Assembly: GCA_015350385.1 (NCBI GenBank)
Contig: WNKI01000001.1
Location: 11,547,338-11,611,337, forward strand
DNA: 64,000 bases
Reading direction: 5' to 3'
Source of the DNA: Aculops lycopersici
Lineage: Eukaryota > Arthropoda > Arachnida > Trombidiformes > Eriophyidae
In this document: piece after piece, positions 40,662 to 50,922 of the stretch
Position numbering within the stretch: position 1 is the first letter of the stretch
Layout of the letters: the number at the start of each line of letters is the position of its first letter
Made by a program: the position numbers and the translations under genes
The notes under the pieces: generated by a model
The model's database searches: none
Told to the model about the DNA's origin: nothing
Seen by the model: only the letters and a program-made list of their open reading frames with translations

Positions 40662-42128
40662 CTTGTTACTTGTTTGAATCAGATATATTATTACTATTGA
40701 TCATTCTTATTCTTTCTTATGACCCATGCGAGATTTTCGCACGTAAATTCTTGTCTGAGAATCTTCAAAGATTTGATGGCGAATTCCTCCAACTCACTTT
40801 ACCTCATCCAACTGCTCAATTGCTCTTGCTTGTGATGTTGAGTTGTCTTCTTCTGTTCAAAAAGAGACGACAACTGGCAGCTCGTAATTTTGCATCTCTT
40901 GCATTCCCCCCTCTCTTTCTATTATGTTCTCGTCGTCGAGTTATATAATTGCAAACTGCTAGCTCTCGCTAAAATTTTCGCCATTTACTCGTCGTGTTCG
41001 TGGTCGCCGTCGCTTCGAGTTTAAATGAGACAATCCCAACTTTGGATTAGCTCGACTTCACTGCGAGACTGGGGACTTGCAACTTTATTTGAGGCCAACG
41101 AGATCGGGAACAATGTCGACGCTTAAATTGCAAACTAAAACTAACCGCTCGTTGATTGGCCGTCTGGTGGTCAGGGAAATTCATGCAACTTTCCGGCCAG
41201 CCTCTCGTCTCGCCGAAACTATCACTTCGAATCCAATTGCCGAGACATTTAATGCCACCAACTGGTTCAGTCAGCTAAACCAACTCATTCAAGTTTTGCC
41301 CTCTACTTGCTCACGTTTACCAGCTTGCTATTCGAATTCCAAGTGTCCAGTTTGGATTCTCTCCGTCTCTCTATCCGCTCGTTACAGGATGCGACCAACT
41401 TCACTTGGTCGAGGTCAAAAGTTATTGCCTTGGAGTCAACTAGCTTGCTTCTGTCGTGGTTATTTAGTGGTGGTCGTCTAAACATAAACACTCGTTCCTC
41501 AGTGGCAGCAAATATGAGTAGGAGGCATCACACACTCGAATGCACAAGTCACAGGAAGACAATCAAACTTGCATCAACTTTGCCCTTCACAAAGAGTCAC
41601 GTCGACGAGTCAGCTCCACCGACGATGACAAGGACCACTAATTTTAGTTTTTCAAATTAATGAGCTTCAACTATCTAACGGACACAAATTTTTCAAAACT
41701 TTTCACTAAAACTCATTCACAACAAACTCACTCCGTTTAAGCAACTCAACGATTTGTCCTGATCGCTATGTACCTCGATGGTAAATGAATGAAACATTAG
41801 ACCTGGCGTCGTCTAGAGTAGAGGCAACGAGAAAATCTTCTGTACGCAAACTCAGAAGCCGCTAGGTGCGCCGGGGCCAGTTTGCACTACTCGAGTGCGA
41901 GTGGGGAGAAGTGTGTGCTGCAAGTACAGTGCGTTGCAAAAGTATTGCGTCGCACGCGATGTCATGTGCGCGAAATCAAGCAACAACAACAAAGCAATAT
42001 TTTGCCGACCATCTGAAACTTGGAACTCGGGTTGCAACCTGAGGATATCATTATTATGATTTCATTTATTAACTCAATTTATATCTTTACTTTCAAAGAA
42101 TAACTTTGGTTTAGAAATTTTAAATAGA
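40662..42128. other. Intergenic stretch upstream of the INTS1-like gene
   Basis: No convincing coding sequence. The last 100 bases before the ATG at 42129 turn AT- and pyrimidine-rich, with acceptor-like TTTACTTTCAAAG and TTTAAATAG, so a 5'-UTR intron for the INTS1-like gene is possible. Confidence 0.4.
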
Positions 42129-43778
42129 ATGACAGACTTGGACAAGAAGAGCCAAAAGGCTGAAACTTATTTGGTTCAGTCGGTTATTGAGGCTCAAGAG
42201 AAGAAGAATACGGAACGAGTTGATGTTCTTATTACAAATGCAATTAAACAACTCAAGATGTCCAGGTTTAAACCTGACCAATCCACTTGCTACAGTCTGA
42301 CTTATCTTGCACGTATTAATCCTAAGATATTCTCACAATCCACTCAGATTAAAGAATTACTCAAATCGCTAATAAGGAGGGATAATGCACCAAATGCCAT
42401 CAAGGGAGCAAAGAATGATATCATGCTACCTGTTTTAGCAGCCAACATATTGATCGCATGCTGTGATGGGCCCGAAATCAAATCAATGGTCTTGAGTAAG
42501 ATAGAACATTGGCTAGCAAATCCTGCAGCCAATCAAAAAGGAACCCCCGAGATGGTTCAGCATCTTTTGTCCATAATCTGCATGAGAGCACGAAACATTG
42601 ACCAACAAACTATAACCACCCTGATTGAGATGAGACATCATTGGGTCAGGTATCTCAGAGATAACTATGATACCTATGGTCCCATACCAAAGGATCTATG
42701 TCGTGCATTAAGGAAACTAATCCAAATTGAAAAGGATGAGACTGAGCTGGCGTTATATTTGGATTTGCTACTCAAAAGCGATAGTGATATCTTAGGACTT
42801 ACCCAGGAGGTGAGCAAGTTTATTACTAAACAACCCATAAGATTCACGAGCATAATGGGTGATACAGCAAGATGTCAAGTCAACAATGGCAATTGGTATT
42901 TAAGAATGATGATATTCAACACATTCAACAAACTATTAGATTACCTCAAGCATGAACCAACAAAGTCTTCGCCACCTAAAAACCCGTCTGTTTCGGCAAC
43001 AATCGTAGCTCAGAATGACCCCTCGAAGAAAACTGACGGCCAAGCAGCGAAACTAACTGTGCCCCTAGGCTTTAGTGACAATAGTGAGTCGATGAAAGTT
43101 GAGGATGTCAAGCCAATTGAGATTAAAATTGAGGTTAATAGTGGAGCTACACCTAAAGTTACACCTGTGATTTCAACAACCAAAAAGGAGGAGCCAAAAA
43201 AGGATCTGTTACAGGAGAAAGCAACTGACGATGAGCAGTTCAGCACGGAAGACTTCTATGCCAAGCTATACGTTAAATCATCGAGAGATGCATCGATCTT
43301 AACTTTACCCAAAAGTGTAGCGGATGCGTCTTTTATATTCACCGCAAATACGCCAAGAAATCTCATGGAAAAAATGATAGATGTAGCCAAAAAGGATTCA
43401 CCTCTCGACGACAACATATTTGACTTTTGGACACCCGAGGATTCACTGCCGCCCGAAATGTACACCGACTTTGGTCTTCACAACGAGTATCGCATCCCAG
43501 TTGATATAAGACAAGAATTGATAGGCACAAATGATGCAAGATTAATCGAGTTTGGTTTGAGGCGAGCAAATCCAAGTGAACTTGTACGACTTTTGACTAC
43601 ATTTGGTCTGAAGGATGACACTGTAGTTTCTATCATTAGGAACATAGAAGCTGTCAAGTTGAAGGAGCAAGTTAAGTCACAGATCAAGAATAGAATGTTA
43701 TTGAATACATTCTTGGAACGTTTCGTCAGAAGAAAGGTTTCCGGAGCAACAGAACTAATGAAGACTCTCAGTGTATAG
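42129..43778 (+). CDS. Integrator complex subunit 1-like protein, strongly shortened
   Basis: A single open frame of 549 residues. The N-terminal part (about 50-280) is helical-repeat sequence with KIEHWLANP and LLSIICMRARN, resembling the INTS1 segment around KLEVWLQNP and LLMSVCMN. A charged, low-complexity linker follows (about 280-370). The C-terminal part (about 415-549) carries IFDFWTPEDSLP and VRLLTTFGL, resembling the human INTS1 mid-region LLDIWFPEEKPLP and LLLFVQSFGI. Integrator is a nuclear complex that cleaves nascent snRNAs and other transcripts. Human INTS1 is about four times longer; here a large internal part and the whole C-terminal half appear absent. The alignment is from memory, so homology is likely but not proved. 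Frame and start are clear, and it converges on the ABCG gene with 102 bases between. Confidence 0.62.
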   Translation: MTDLDKKSQKAETYLVQSVIEAQEKKNTERVDVLITNAIKQLKMSRFKPDQSTCYSLTYLARINPKIFSQSTQIKELLKSLIRRDNAPNAIKGAKNDIMLPVLAANILIACCDGPEIKSMVLSKIEHWLANPAANQKGTPEMVQHLLSIICMRARNIDQQTITTLIEMRHHWVRYLRDNYDTYGPIPKDLCRALRKLIQIEKDETELALYLDLLLKSDSDILGLTQEVSKFITKQPIRFTSIMGDTARCQVNNGNWYLRMMIFNTFNKLLDYLKHEPTKSSPPKNPSVSATIVAQNDPSKKTDGQAAKLTVPLGFSDNSESMKVEDVKPIEIKIEVNSGATPKVTPVISTTKKEEPKKDLLQEKATDDEQFSTEDFYAKLYVKSSRDASILTLPKSVADASFIFTANTPRNLMEKMIDVAKKDSPLDDNIFDFWTPEDSLPPEMYTDFGLHNEYRIPVDIRQELIGTNDARLIEFGLRRANPSELVRLLTTFGLKDDTVVSIIRNIEAVKLKEQVKSQIKNRMLLNTFLERFVRRKVSGATELMKTLSV

Positions 43779-43846
43779 CTGATCGGATCAACTATTGATC
43801 ATATCAACTAGAGAGAATGTTACACTCCGTTATTTGATTGTACTCG

Positions 43847-43852
43847 TTTATT
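43847..43852 (-). terminator. AATAAA poly(A) signal of the ABCG gene
   Basis: AATAAA on the minus strand lies about 29 bases after the ABCG stop codon. It sits inside the short convergent spacer shared with the INTS1-like gene. Confidence 0.6.
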
Positions 43853-43880
43853 ATCTCTCTAATTGAAATTCTCACCATTA

Positions 43881-46800
43881 TCATGTCCTCGATCTTGAGG
43901 CAATTGTAAAATTGAGTATAATATTGCAAATCAACCTAGTGAATATGACAATGATAAAAAGGGCAAAAAGCCCGTAGAATAGATCCTCATTTCTAAGGTC
44001 AAACTCAGTCATTAGATAAGAGTTGAAATCATGACATTGCTCAGGTACCTCGTGGCCATAGTTTCCCTGTTTGTTGAGCATGGAGGTTATCCTGTAGGAG
44101 AACTTGTGCGCAAGATGATCCATGGCACCACCACCGCCACCGGAATCGCTCGAATGTTCCTCAAGTACAGTGGTGGTTGATGTTTTGTTCGATTCATTTA
44201 TTTGATCGAATACTGCGTCGGCTAGGGCATCGTCAATGGACTTGAATTTGGGCACGTGAGTTGAGCTTGGGACAACAAGTGGACTCATAGTTGTGGCAGT
44301 TGCATTTGCCAGCATTGTGGTTGCTCTAATGTCCGAGCTTGCAGTTGTAAGGACATCCTCGATGCTATTCTCGCCATTGTTAACAGGTGCGCACTCCGAG
44401 CTGCCAAATAAATACTTGAACATATCCTTCACGGTGCTAGTTTGATTTTCTAAGTTGGCATGATACGAAGTTAGAGTTTCCTGATCGCATTGACAGCGAT
44501 CATAACCGTACAGTGTAACTAGGAGGGCGTCGAATGCATAGCGGAAATGGGATAAGTATGTCATTGGCATGTAGTAGATGGGAATTTTTGAGACTCTTGA
44601 GAAGAATCCGGAAAATAAAAGTGCTGGAAAGACAAATATTGGAGCAGAAAAGACTGCAGCCGGTAGATTATCCATGAAGATGGCGCCAAAGGTGAAGCCA
44701 ACCGATTGAGCAACAAGGGCAATCATAACCATGATGCCAACGAATGATGCAAATCTCCAGGTGTTGAGTCCAATTTGGCCGGTCATTGTGTAGCAAATAA
44801 GACAAAAAACAATCACAAATATTAGCTGAAACGGCAAGTCGGCTATTGTTCGGCCCATAAAATAACTCGAAACTCGATACCAACCATTACGCCACTCTCG
44901 TTTAACTGTCTTTGCTTCCATGGGAAAGGTGATTACCGTTATTTCTAGGGCAGCGAAGGTGGCCGTCATCACGGCAACCAGTAGGAAATTCATGTTTTCC
45001 TGTAGGCGTCGCATCTCGTTTGATATTTCGGAATCGTCGCCTTCTTGCGAGAGAACCAAGGATAGCAAACTACTTGGCAACTTGGGACATCCACTCATAA
45101 TTCCAATTGACGTTCCATAAAAGGTGGACATTTGCAAGCCAAGTAAAATGTAAGTCAGCAGTTGCAAGTAGGTGAGAATGTAACTTCGTCTAATTCTTAA
45201 AAAGGATCTACTTAAATGAATGTAGAAGTGCTTATGAAAAGGTCGTGGTCTAGCGCTTCTAGCTCTTGAGATTGCGTCATATAAACTATATTTCCACTGC
45301 AACATGGACACTTGTTGCTGGTGCTCATCCTCGAGATCCGAGCCCATGAATCTCCCCATCTTTTGCCCGTTTTGCTCCATCTGTTTCTTCTCGTTTTCAT
45401 CACTTCTCGTCAGGTAACTTCCGCCATCTAATCCCTCGCTTTGAGCCAATTGCTCACTCCGTTTTAGTTGATAATGAATCATTTGGTCCCTCGCTGATTC
45501 GTTACAATTGAGATCTTCGTTTGTCGCCACCTCAATGAGATAATCGGCGATATTGTTGAATTTTGGGCACTCCAAATTGAACATGCCCAAGTAGGAGTTT
45601 ATATGGTCGACATTGCTACTCCCATCGTAGAGGCAACTCCCGTTTGCCATGAGGTAAACTTGATCGAATACACTGAATAGTTTCGCCGACGGCTGGTGGA
45701 TCGAGATTACAATGGACATGGGATACTCGCTATCGGAAACCAAGTGTTTGAGTAGCTTGATTATCGAATAGGAAGTAGAGGCATCGAGACCCGAGGTGAC
45801 CTCGTCCAAGATGAGCAAGTTTGTTGGATACAATAATTCTTGTGCGATTGTAACTCGCTTAATTTGTCCACCTGACAACTTGGTCACACTTCTATTGGCG
45901 CATTCCTTAAGGCCTAGTTCATTGAGAATCGGTAATATGTGCTCCTCGTGATTAAAATTTGGATTATTATTTTGCAATTTTGAAGCGTAAATCAGTGTCT
46001 CTCTCGCCGTTAGTCCAGGTAAAAGTCCGTCGTCTTGGCCAATAAATGCAACTTTTGGCTCATCTAAACCTAAAATTTTCATTTGATCCCTATTGCTTGG
46101 ATTATTGCCGGCTAAAAACTGCAGCAATGTGGTCTTGCCGCATCCACTTGGTCCAATCAAGGCAACCAATTGGTTTGATTTAATTTTACCTGAGATTTGT
46201 CGCAACACTTTCGTTGGCTTGCGACTATGATACCAACTTGGACTGTAACTGAATGATAAATTCGACCAGCTTACCTCAAATTTGTCCATCCTGCGCGACT
46301 TGTCTAATTCCAACATTGAACTTGAGATTGTCTTCTTAAGTCGGCCTTCGATTCTGGATTGATCCTGTCGATTCAAATCAATACTGTTGCTCGTTGAATC
46401 ATTAGCTAAAACATGGCGATCATCTGTATTGGAACATACGGAAACCGAACCGTCGGCTAGAGATGAGACGGACCTCCGGCTTTTGCCGGCAGTCGAGACA
46501 AAACTTGTTGAAGCTTGGCTGCCACTTTGCGAAACGGTTCGTGCATCCCGATGCTTGCTCTTCGATTTATTATTATTACTTTCTTGGCCTACCTCTGGCA
46601 TCATTATGGAGGTCTCCTCGTTACCTGAGCCTGCAAGCGACAAGCAAGTTGATGAACTTTGAGTAGCCATCTCGGTGGTTGCTTGTTGTGAGGGTGATTG
46701 TTGTTTCGTTTGTTGCTCGCCACTTGCATTCGATGTATCACAGTCCTTTTTTCCAATCGACTCTCGACTAAACTCGTCATCTTTTTCACTTAGTCTAGTG

Positions 46801-46937
46801 TCACTAATCTTTATTACCTTCGAATCTTTGTCAGTAGAATTGTTAGCAGCCAGCAATTCTTGTGGCTCAGGAGTTTGAGTCTCGATTAGTTGAGCGTAGC
46901 GCTTGCTATGGTTTTTCTTGTTTCTATTTGATGGCAT
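43881..46937 (-). CDS. ABCG-family half transporter with long N-terminal extension
   Basis: 1018 residues in one open frame. Residues 1 to about 220 are a polar Ser/Gln/Asn-rich extension. The nucleotide-binding domain follows, with Walker A GPSGCGKTT (about 261-269), Q-loop VAFIGQDD, signature LSGGQ (about 350), Walker B LLILDE (about 372-377) and the H-loop SIHQPS. Six hydrophobic segments follow (for example YLQLLTYILLGLQ, LIFVIVFCLICY, PIFVFPALLFSGFF), with a long Cys- and Ser/Thr-rich extracellular loop of about 160 residues before the last one. The order NBD then membrane domain defines ABCG half transporters, which dimerise to move lipids, sterols or pigment precursors. The usual DEPTSGLD reads DEVTSGLD here, with the catalytic Glu kept. 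The length exceeds the usual 600-800 because of the extension and loop. The substrate cannot be told. Confidence 0.93.
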   Translation of the reverse strand: MPSNRNKKNHSKRYAQLIETQTPEPQELLAANNSTDKDSKVIKISDTRLSEKDDEFSRESIGKKDCDTSNASGEQQTKQQSPSQQATTEMATQSSSTCLSLAGSGNEETSIMMPEVGQESNNNKSKSKHRDARTVSQSGSQASTSFVSTAGKSRRSVSSLADGSVSVCSNTDDRHVLANDSTSNSIDLNRQDQSRIEGRLKKTISSSMLELDKSRRMDKFEVSWSNLSFSYSPSWYHSRKPTKVLRQISGKIKSNQLVALIGPSGCGKTTLLQFLAGNNPSNRDQMKILGLDEPKVAFIGQDDGLLPGLTARETLIYASKLQNNNPNFNHEEHILPILNELGLKECANRSVTKLSGGQIKRVTIAQELLYPTNLLILDEVTSGLDASTSYSIIKLLKHLVSDSEYPMSIVISIHQPSAKLFSVFDQVYLMANGSCLYDGSSNVDHINSYLGMFNLECPKFNNIADYLIEVATNEDLNCNESARDQMIHYQLKRSEQLAQSEGLDGGSYLTRSDENEKKQMEQNGQKMGRFMGSDLEDEHQQQVSMLQWKYSLYDAISRARSARPRPFHKHFYIHLSRSFLRIRRSYILTYLQLLTYILLGLQMSTFYGTSIGIMSGCPKLPSSLLSLVLSQEGDDSEISNEMRRLQENMNFLLVAVMTATFAALEITVITFPMEAKTVKREWRNGWYRVSSYFMGRTIADLPFQLIFVIVFCLICYTMTGQIGLNTWRFASFVGIMVMIALVAQSVGFTFGAIFMDNLPAAVFSAPIFVFPALLFSGFFSRVSKIPIYYMPMTYLSHFRYAFDALLVTLYGYDRCQCDQETLTSYHANLENQTSTVKDMFKYLFGSSECAPVNNGENSIEDVLTTASSDIRATTMLANATATTMSPLVVPSSTHVPKFKSIDDALADAVFDQINESNKTSTTTVLEEHSSDSGGGGGAMDHLAHKFSYRITSMLNKQGNYGHEVPEQCHDFNSYLMTEFDLRNEDLFYGLFALFIIVIFTRLICNIILNFTIASRSRT

Positions 46938-48822
46938 CTTGAAGATTATTCCTTTCTATATTATTATTATTGTTATTATACTTATTTGAGATTTCTAGCG
47001 ATACAAATCAAATTTAAAAAATAGCGCTAACAACATAACCTATAAATTATGTGTCTGAAATAGATACTTGCAAGTTGAGATGGGCAACAAAACCTCATCA
47101 ACTACTGTGAAGTTTTCATTCCAATGTTCAAAGTTTACTCTTGTGGATGCGCCGAGCTTCAAGTTCAAGTGCACGCCAGGTGTGGAAGTAGCAAAAGAAA
47201 CAGGTGAGTGTGGCACTGGTATAGTGCGATTTCCATATGATTGTAACTTTGTGCCTCAGGTTGAGTCTCGCAAGAGAGTTAGCGACGGCAGAAGTAGCAG
47301 AGGCGGCGAGGGCAGTGGTAGTAACTGCAATGGCAGAGGAGTTCGGAGCAACAACCTGTTGTCGGCTTGCGCATTGGTATCGAGATGCTGATCTGCGCTG
47401 CCGCTGCAACCGACTCCGCCGCTGCTGCCGTCCAATTCTGCCAAGACACATCCAAGGACCAGCAAATCTTCGGCCGACAGACAGGCTCGAAAGTTTGGCG
47501 CTTCTCATGGAGCTTAATAGCAGCTCGGTGGTGACGGCTGACGACGTCGCCGAGCTCGTTAGCTGGGTGACGCTGCCGCCGTTCCACAGAGAGAGNNNNN
47601 NNNNNNNNNNNNNNNAGCCGCAAAGGAAGCTCGCCGAAGTTTTCCACTGATCGGAACCGTTTAGCGAGTTTGAGACTTGATCAGGAACAATGATCTCGCA
47701 CTGAGATGGTATGCCACCATGGCAAAGTAACAACAGGCGGTGGATGTAGGAGTTTAGTATCTGACAAAAGCCAGGATCAACCCGAATTCAGGGTCGTGAT
47801 GCAAGCCGAGTCTCTGAGAGATTGACAAGTGAGTGTAATGATTAATCACTGAATAATTCCGCAAAATAATTCTTAGAAATGGAATTGGAGTTGGAATTTT
47901 CTAAAAATAGGGAGACATAAATCAGTTGCAATGAAGGCCGCACACAACAAAAGGTTGCTTGTGGAACTTTGAAATGCTCTTGGCCTTCAAATGTCGACTT
48001 GTTATTGCTTCATAATTTGATTTATTTGTAATTTGGTAGTGATTTTCTTTGATGCTTGTTTATTTGGTTGTTTGTCTCTTTTCTGCTCCAACATACAGAG
48101 CATTACAAGTGCTGGTTTCTGGTTTACATGATTTATTTAATTCATTGTTTCATTCAGTATTTCAATGGAATACTTAATAAAGCAAGTGAGCAACTACTAG
48201 TTTTGTGTGTTTGTATTTCTCAACTTCACTACTGGATTTGCAGGTGAATCAATAGACAATAGATTTTCATTTAGCTTGATTTTGCGTAGAGTTGTATCCG
48301 TTGCGCACTACTTACTGACCAATAGACCAATTTAATTGATGACTCCCGTCTCACGAGTTTCAATGAGCTCTAATTAGTGCGATTGTATGGCGATTTTCCC
48401 TCTTTCTTCTTTTTAGATACCTGATTGTGTTTCCTGTTCCATAATCTCTTTTGTACTGTAGCTTGTTTCTGCTCTATATGTAAACACATTTTACAATATA
48501 CAATATATTATATAACTTGAGTGAGTAGAATTTATAATTTCCGTTTGAAGCCACAATTTTCCAGAGCAAATGGATTAGGCGCATCTTTACCTGCTGCTAC
48601 TGTTTTCTTATTGTTTGGTATATAACTTTCCTTTGATTTGGTTCAATTTGATTAGCTGGCTGATTGATTGATTGGTTCATTCATTGATGACTAGTTTGTA
48701 TAATTTGATCTCTCTGCTAGTTGAGTCTTTCCTTTGCTTTGCCTATATATTTATAAATGGTGAAATTGTATATTTTTCAACCCTCAAATTTCTAACTCTC
48801 CTCTATTACAAATGGTAGCAGA
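46938..48822. other. Intergenic stretch with assembly gap
   Basis: It holds the ABCG 5' flank (46938 to about 47200), a CG-rich block around 47.3-47.6 kb interrupted by N, and an AT-rich block (47.85-48.8 kb) that may be the 3' UTR of the Na+/K+-ATPase beta gene. The open frames here run through the N block and are not credible. Confidence 0.5.
47596..47615. other. Assembly gap (20 N)
   Basis: Twenty consecutive N in the sequence. The true gap size is unknown. Confidence 0.99.
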
Positions 48823-49752
48823 TTAACTGTTCGACTTGGCACCTGTTTGCTGGCGCTCAATAAACAACTCAAACGAGGTCAATCCTTTCTTATTGTATCG
48901 GTCGTGTTCAATGTTCTTGGCCCAAGCCTTGCATTCGACGTAGATGAGCGTGTCCAGTTTGGGCTCCTTAAAGTGGACCATCACATAGGGCGATTGGTAG
49001 CCCGGTTGGTTAAAAAACGGATAGTACTTGGTCTCGATGCCCGTTGCCGGGAAATACTCAATGGGGCCAATGTGTTCCTTGTCCGCATCGTGCTGACCCT
49101 CGCAGGTGATTTGGATGTTGCCCGCCGTGAAGGGCGTGTCCTTCGGGTATTTCTCCGGCGGCGACTCGTAGGGTTCGGGACGCCAGCCGTATATCCTATT
49201 TAGTTTTATAAGAATACATGGTTTTCCAAGCGGGAAAGAGAAGTTTTGAGCAACGCTGCATTCGGGTGGGATCGTCGAGTTGTCAAAGGGGCAGAAGGAT
49301 TCAATGTCATTGGGATCCTTATTTGTATTGCAATCTTGTTTTGATTTCAACTTGCCGCCACTTTTCTCGTGCTCCTCCCTCAAATCAGCGGGAATATTTG
49401 TATTTGAAACCTCAAGGAAGTCTTGCAAATCATCAACCCAATGCTTGTAATCGCCATCCGGTCCCTCCTTGAAGGAGATGAGCGCACTTTCGATTCGTTC
49501 CCTTGGACTCTGGGGCCGCATTCCGACTCCAGGATTGTCGCCAATTAAACTCTCCTTTAGTTGCCATTTTGGGTATTTATCGCTAATGGTTAAGTGGAAA
49601 ATATAAAAGTACACCGACCAAATGGCCGCTAAACAAGTGTATAGGGTAATGTAAAACGCAACTAATTTGGCCCAAGATTCTCCCGTTCTACCTAGAAAAG
49701 TCTTCGTCTCTGGATTCCAAAAGAATCCTTTGAAGCGTTCCAATCTGCTCAT
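48823..49752 (-). CDS. Na+/K+-transporting ATPase beta subunit (nervana type)
   Basis: 309 residues in one frame. It is a type II membrane protein: a short cytoplasmic N-terminus with FKGFFWNPETKTFLGRTGESWAKL-type sequence, one transmembrane helix (about 31-53), then a large extracellular domain. Six cysteines (141, 154, 165, 179, 217, 274) can form the three conserved disulfides, and N158-S-T and N170-F-S are glycosylation sites. The motif RIYGWRPEPY and the closing YVECKAWAKNIEHD are typical. The beta subunit chaperones the catalytic alpha subunit to the plasma membrane and tunes K+ affinity. The start fits the family and no upstream Met is needed. Length is normal for the family. Confidence 0.95.
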   Translation of the reverse strand: MSRLERFKGFFWNPETKTFLGRTGESWAKLVAFYITLYTCLAAIWSVYFYIFHLTISDKYPKWQLKESLIGDNPGVGMRPQSPRERIESALISFKEGPDGDYKHWVDDLQDFLEVSNTNIPADLREEHEKSGGKLKSKQDCNTNKDPNDIESFCPFDNSTIPPECSVAQNFSFPLGKPCILIKLNRIYGWRPEPYESPPEKYPKDTPFTAGNIQITCEGQHDADKEHIGPIEYFPATGIETKYYPFFNQPGYQSPYVMVHFKEPKLDTLIYVECKAWAKNIEHDRYNKKGLTSFELFIERQQTGAKSNS

Positions 49753-50405
49753 GATGTTCCTTTGTGTCTGTTCTCGTGTGGGATTTGTATGAATTTGTAA
49801 CTCTTGCTTTTCTTTGAAATAATATGAGATATTAATAGTTGGTGTATAATGTGCTGTTTTGTTTTGAAACTTCTAACTTGTAATTCTATCTATTCAATAT
49901 TCTAATTACTATATTATTAAACTCTAAACAGTTACTCGAAGTGAAGAGATGAGATTGCAATAATTTTTGTTTGTGCTTGCAAGGGTCTCTCAAAACTAAA
50001 GCCTTAGCTCCGGTATTAGCAATATCAAGCGAATATAAAATATACTATCCATTTGGAAAAGCTTCTATTTTTAGAGATGTTTTGGAGCAAAGTTTAACCA
50101 GACTTTGAGGAGATACCAATAGATAGGTAGATGTAAATATAATAACAAAATGGATGAAGATAGTAGCAATAATCTCTGACTGGCAATAGCGAGTCGAAGT
50201 TGAAGGTTTGGATTGAGATTAAGAGCGAGAGTCTGAAGAAAGAGGGAGAAGAAATGAAGGCAAGTGAGCGCTAGGCGCTCGCTCTATTTGTAAGCGTGGA
50301 AATGAAGTCCAAATATTATTCTTGCCGTTCGAGCGAATACATAGCCACTTCCCACTGGAACCCTCGCTAGCTGGAGAACGTAAAGTCCCATTTCCCTCGG
50401 CGCAA

Positions 50406-50438
50406 TGACTAGTGACTCGACTCTCGAATCACTAGTCA
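50406..50438. repeat. Hairpin: 15-bp arms, 3-base loop
   Basis: TGACTAGTGACTCGA (50406-50420) faces TCGAATCACTAGTCA (50424-50438) across CTC. One mismatch occurs in 15 pairs. Confidence 0.8.
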
Positions 50439-50721
50439 GCCAGCTTCCACGGATACGGCAGTCGCAGTGGCGGCGGCCACCACGACAGTGAGCTCAACGA
50501 TTCTGACGGCAACCAAGAGGAAGAGGCGAAATCCATCTAACCGGACGGACTAGCGAGCGCAAACTGAGGGGCTTACGCGGACCAGACCAACTAGCGGCCG
50601 CAGGAGTTTATGGGATTCCAAGCGGGAGGAAATACAAACAACTCAGAGCCAGTGATCCGCTCCGCTACGGCGCGATGGTGCACATAGCGCCGCAGACGCT
50701 AGTTTGCCATAAGACTGGCTG

Positions 50722-50741
50722 GCCGCTAGGCGCCTAGCGGC
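50722..50741. repeat. 20-bp perfect palindrome
   Basis: GCCGCTAGGCGCCTAGCGGC reads the same on both strands. A related GAGCGCTAGGCGCTC half-site hairpin lies at about 50267-50281. Confidence 0.85.
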
Positions 50742-50913
50742 AAACGCGCCATGCGCGAGCGGGATAAGCTGACTTGGCGCTGGCGCCGGCTAGTGGCGTA
50801 GTCCACTAGCCGGCCTTATTGCTCGCCATCGGCGTAGTAGTCAGCGTCAGCGTCGTTGTCGTCGGCTTCGACGGCGTGAAGAGGAAGTGGCGCCACCGTC
50901 GTCGCATTTGCAT

Positions 50914-50922
50914 TATAAATAG
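50914..50922 (+). promoter_or_regulatory. TATA box (TATAAATAG)
   Basis: TATAAATAGAGG stands in an otherwise GC-rich block and is a near-ideal core-promoter TATA on the plus strand. It lies about 1.5 kb upstream of the secreted-protein ATG, so it would need an upstream untranslated exon or a different, unrecognised transcript. Confidence 0.4.

Noticed and set aside
47128..47733. Frame running through the N block
   Set aside because: The reading crosses unknown bases and the sequence is repeat-like, so it is an artefact.
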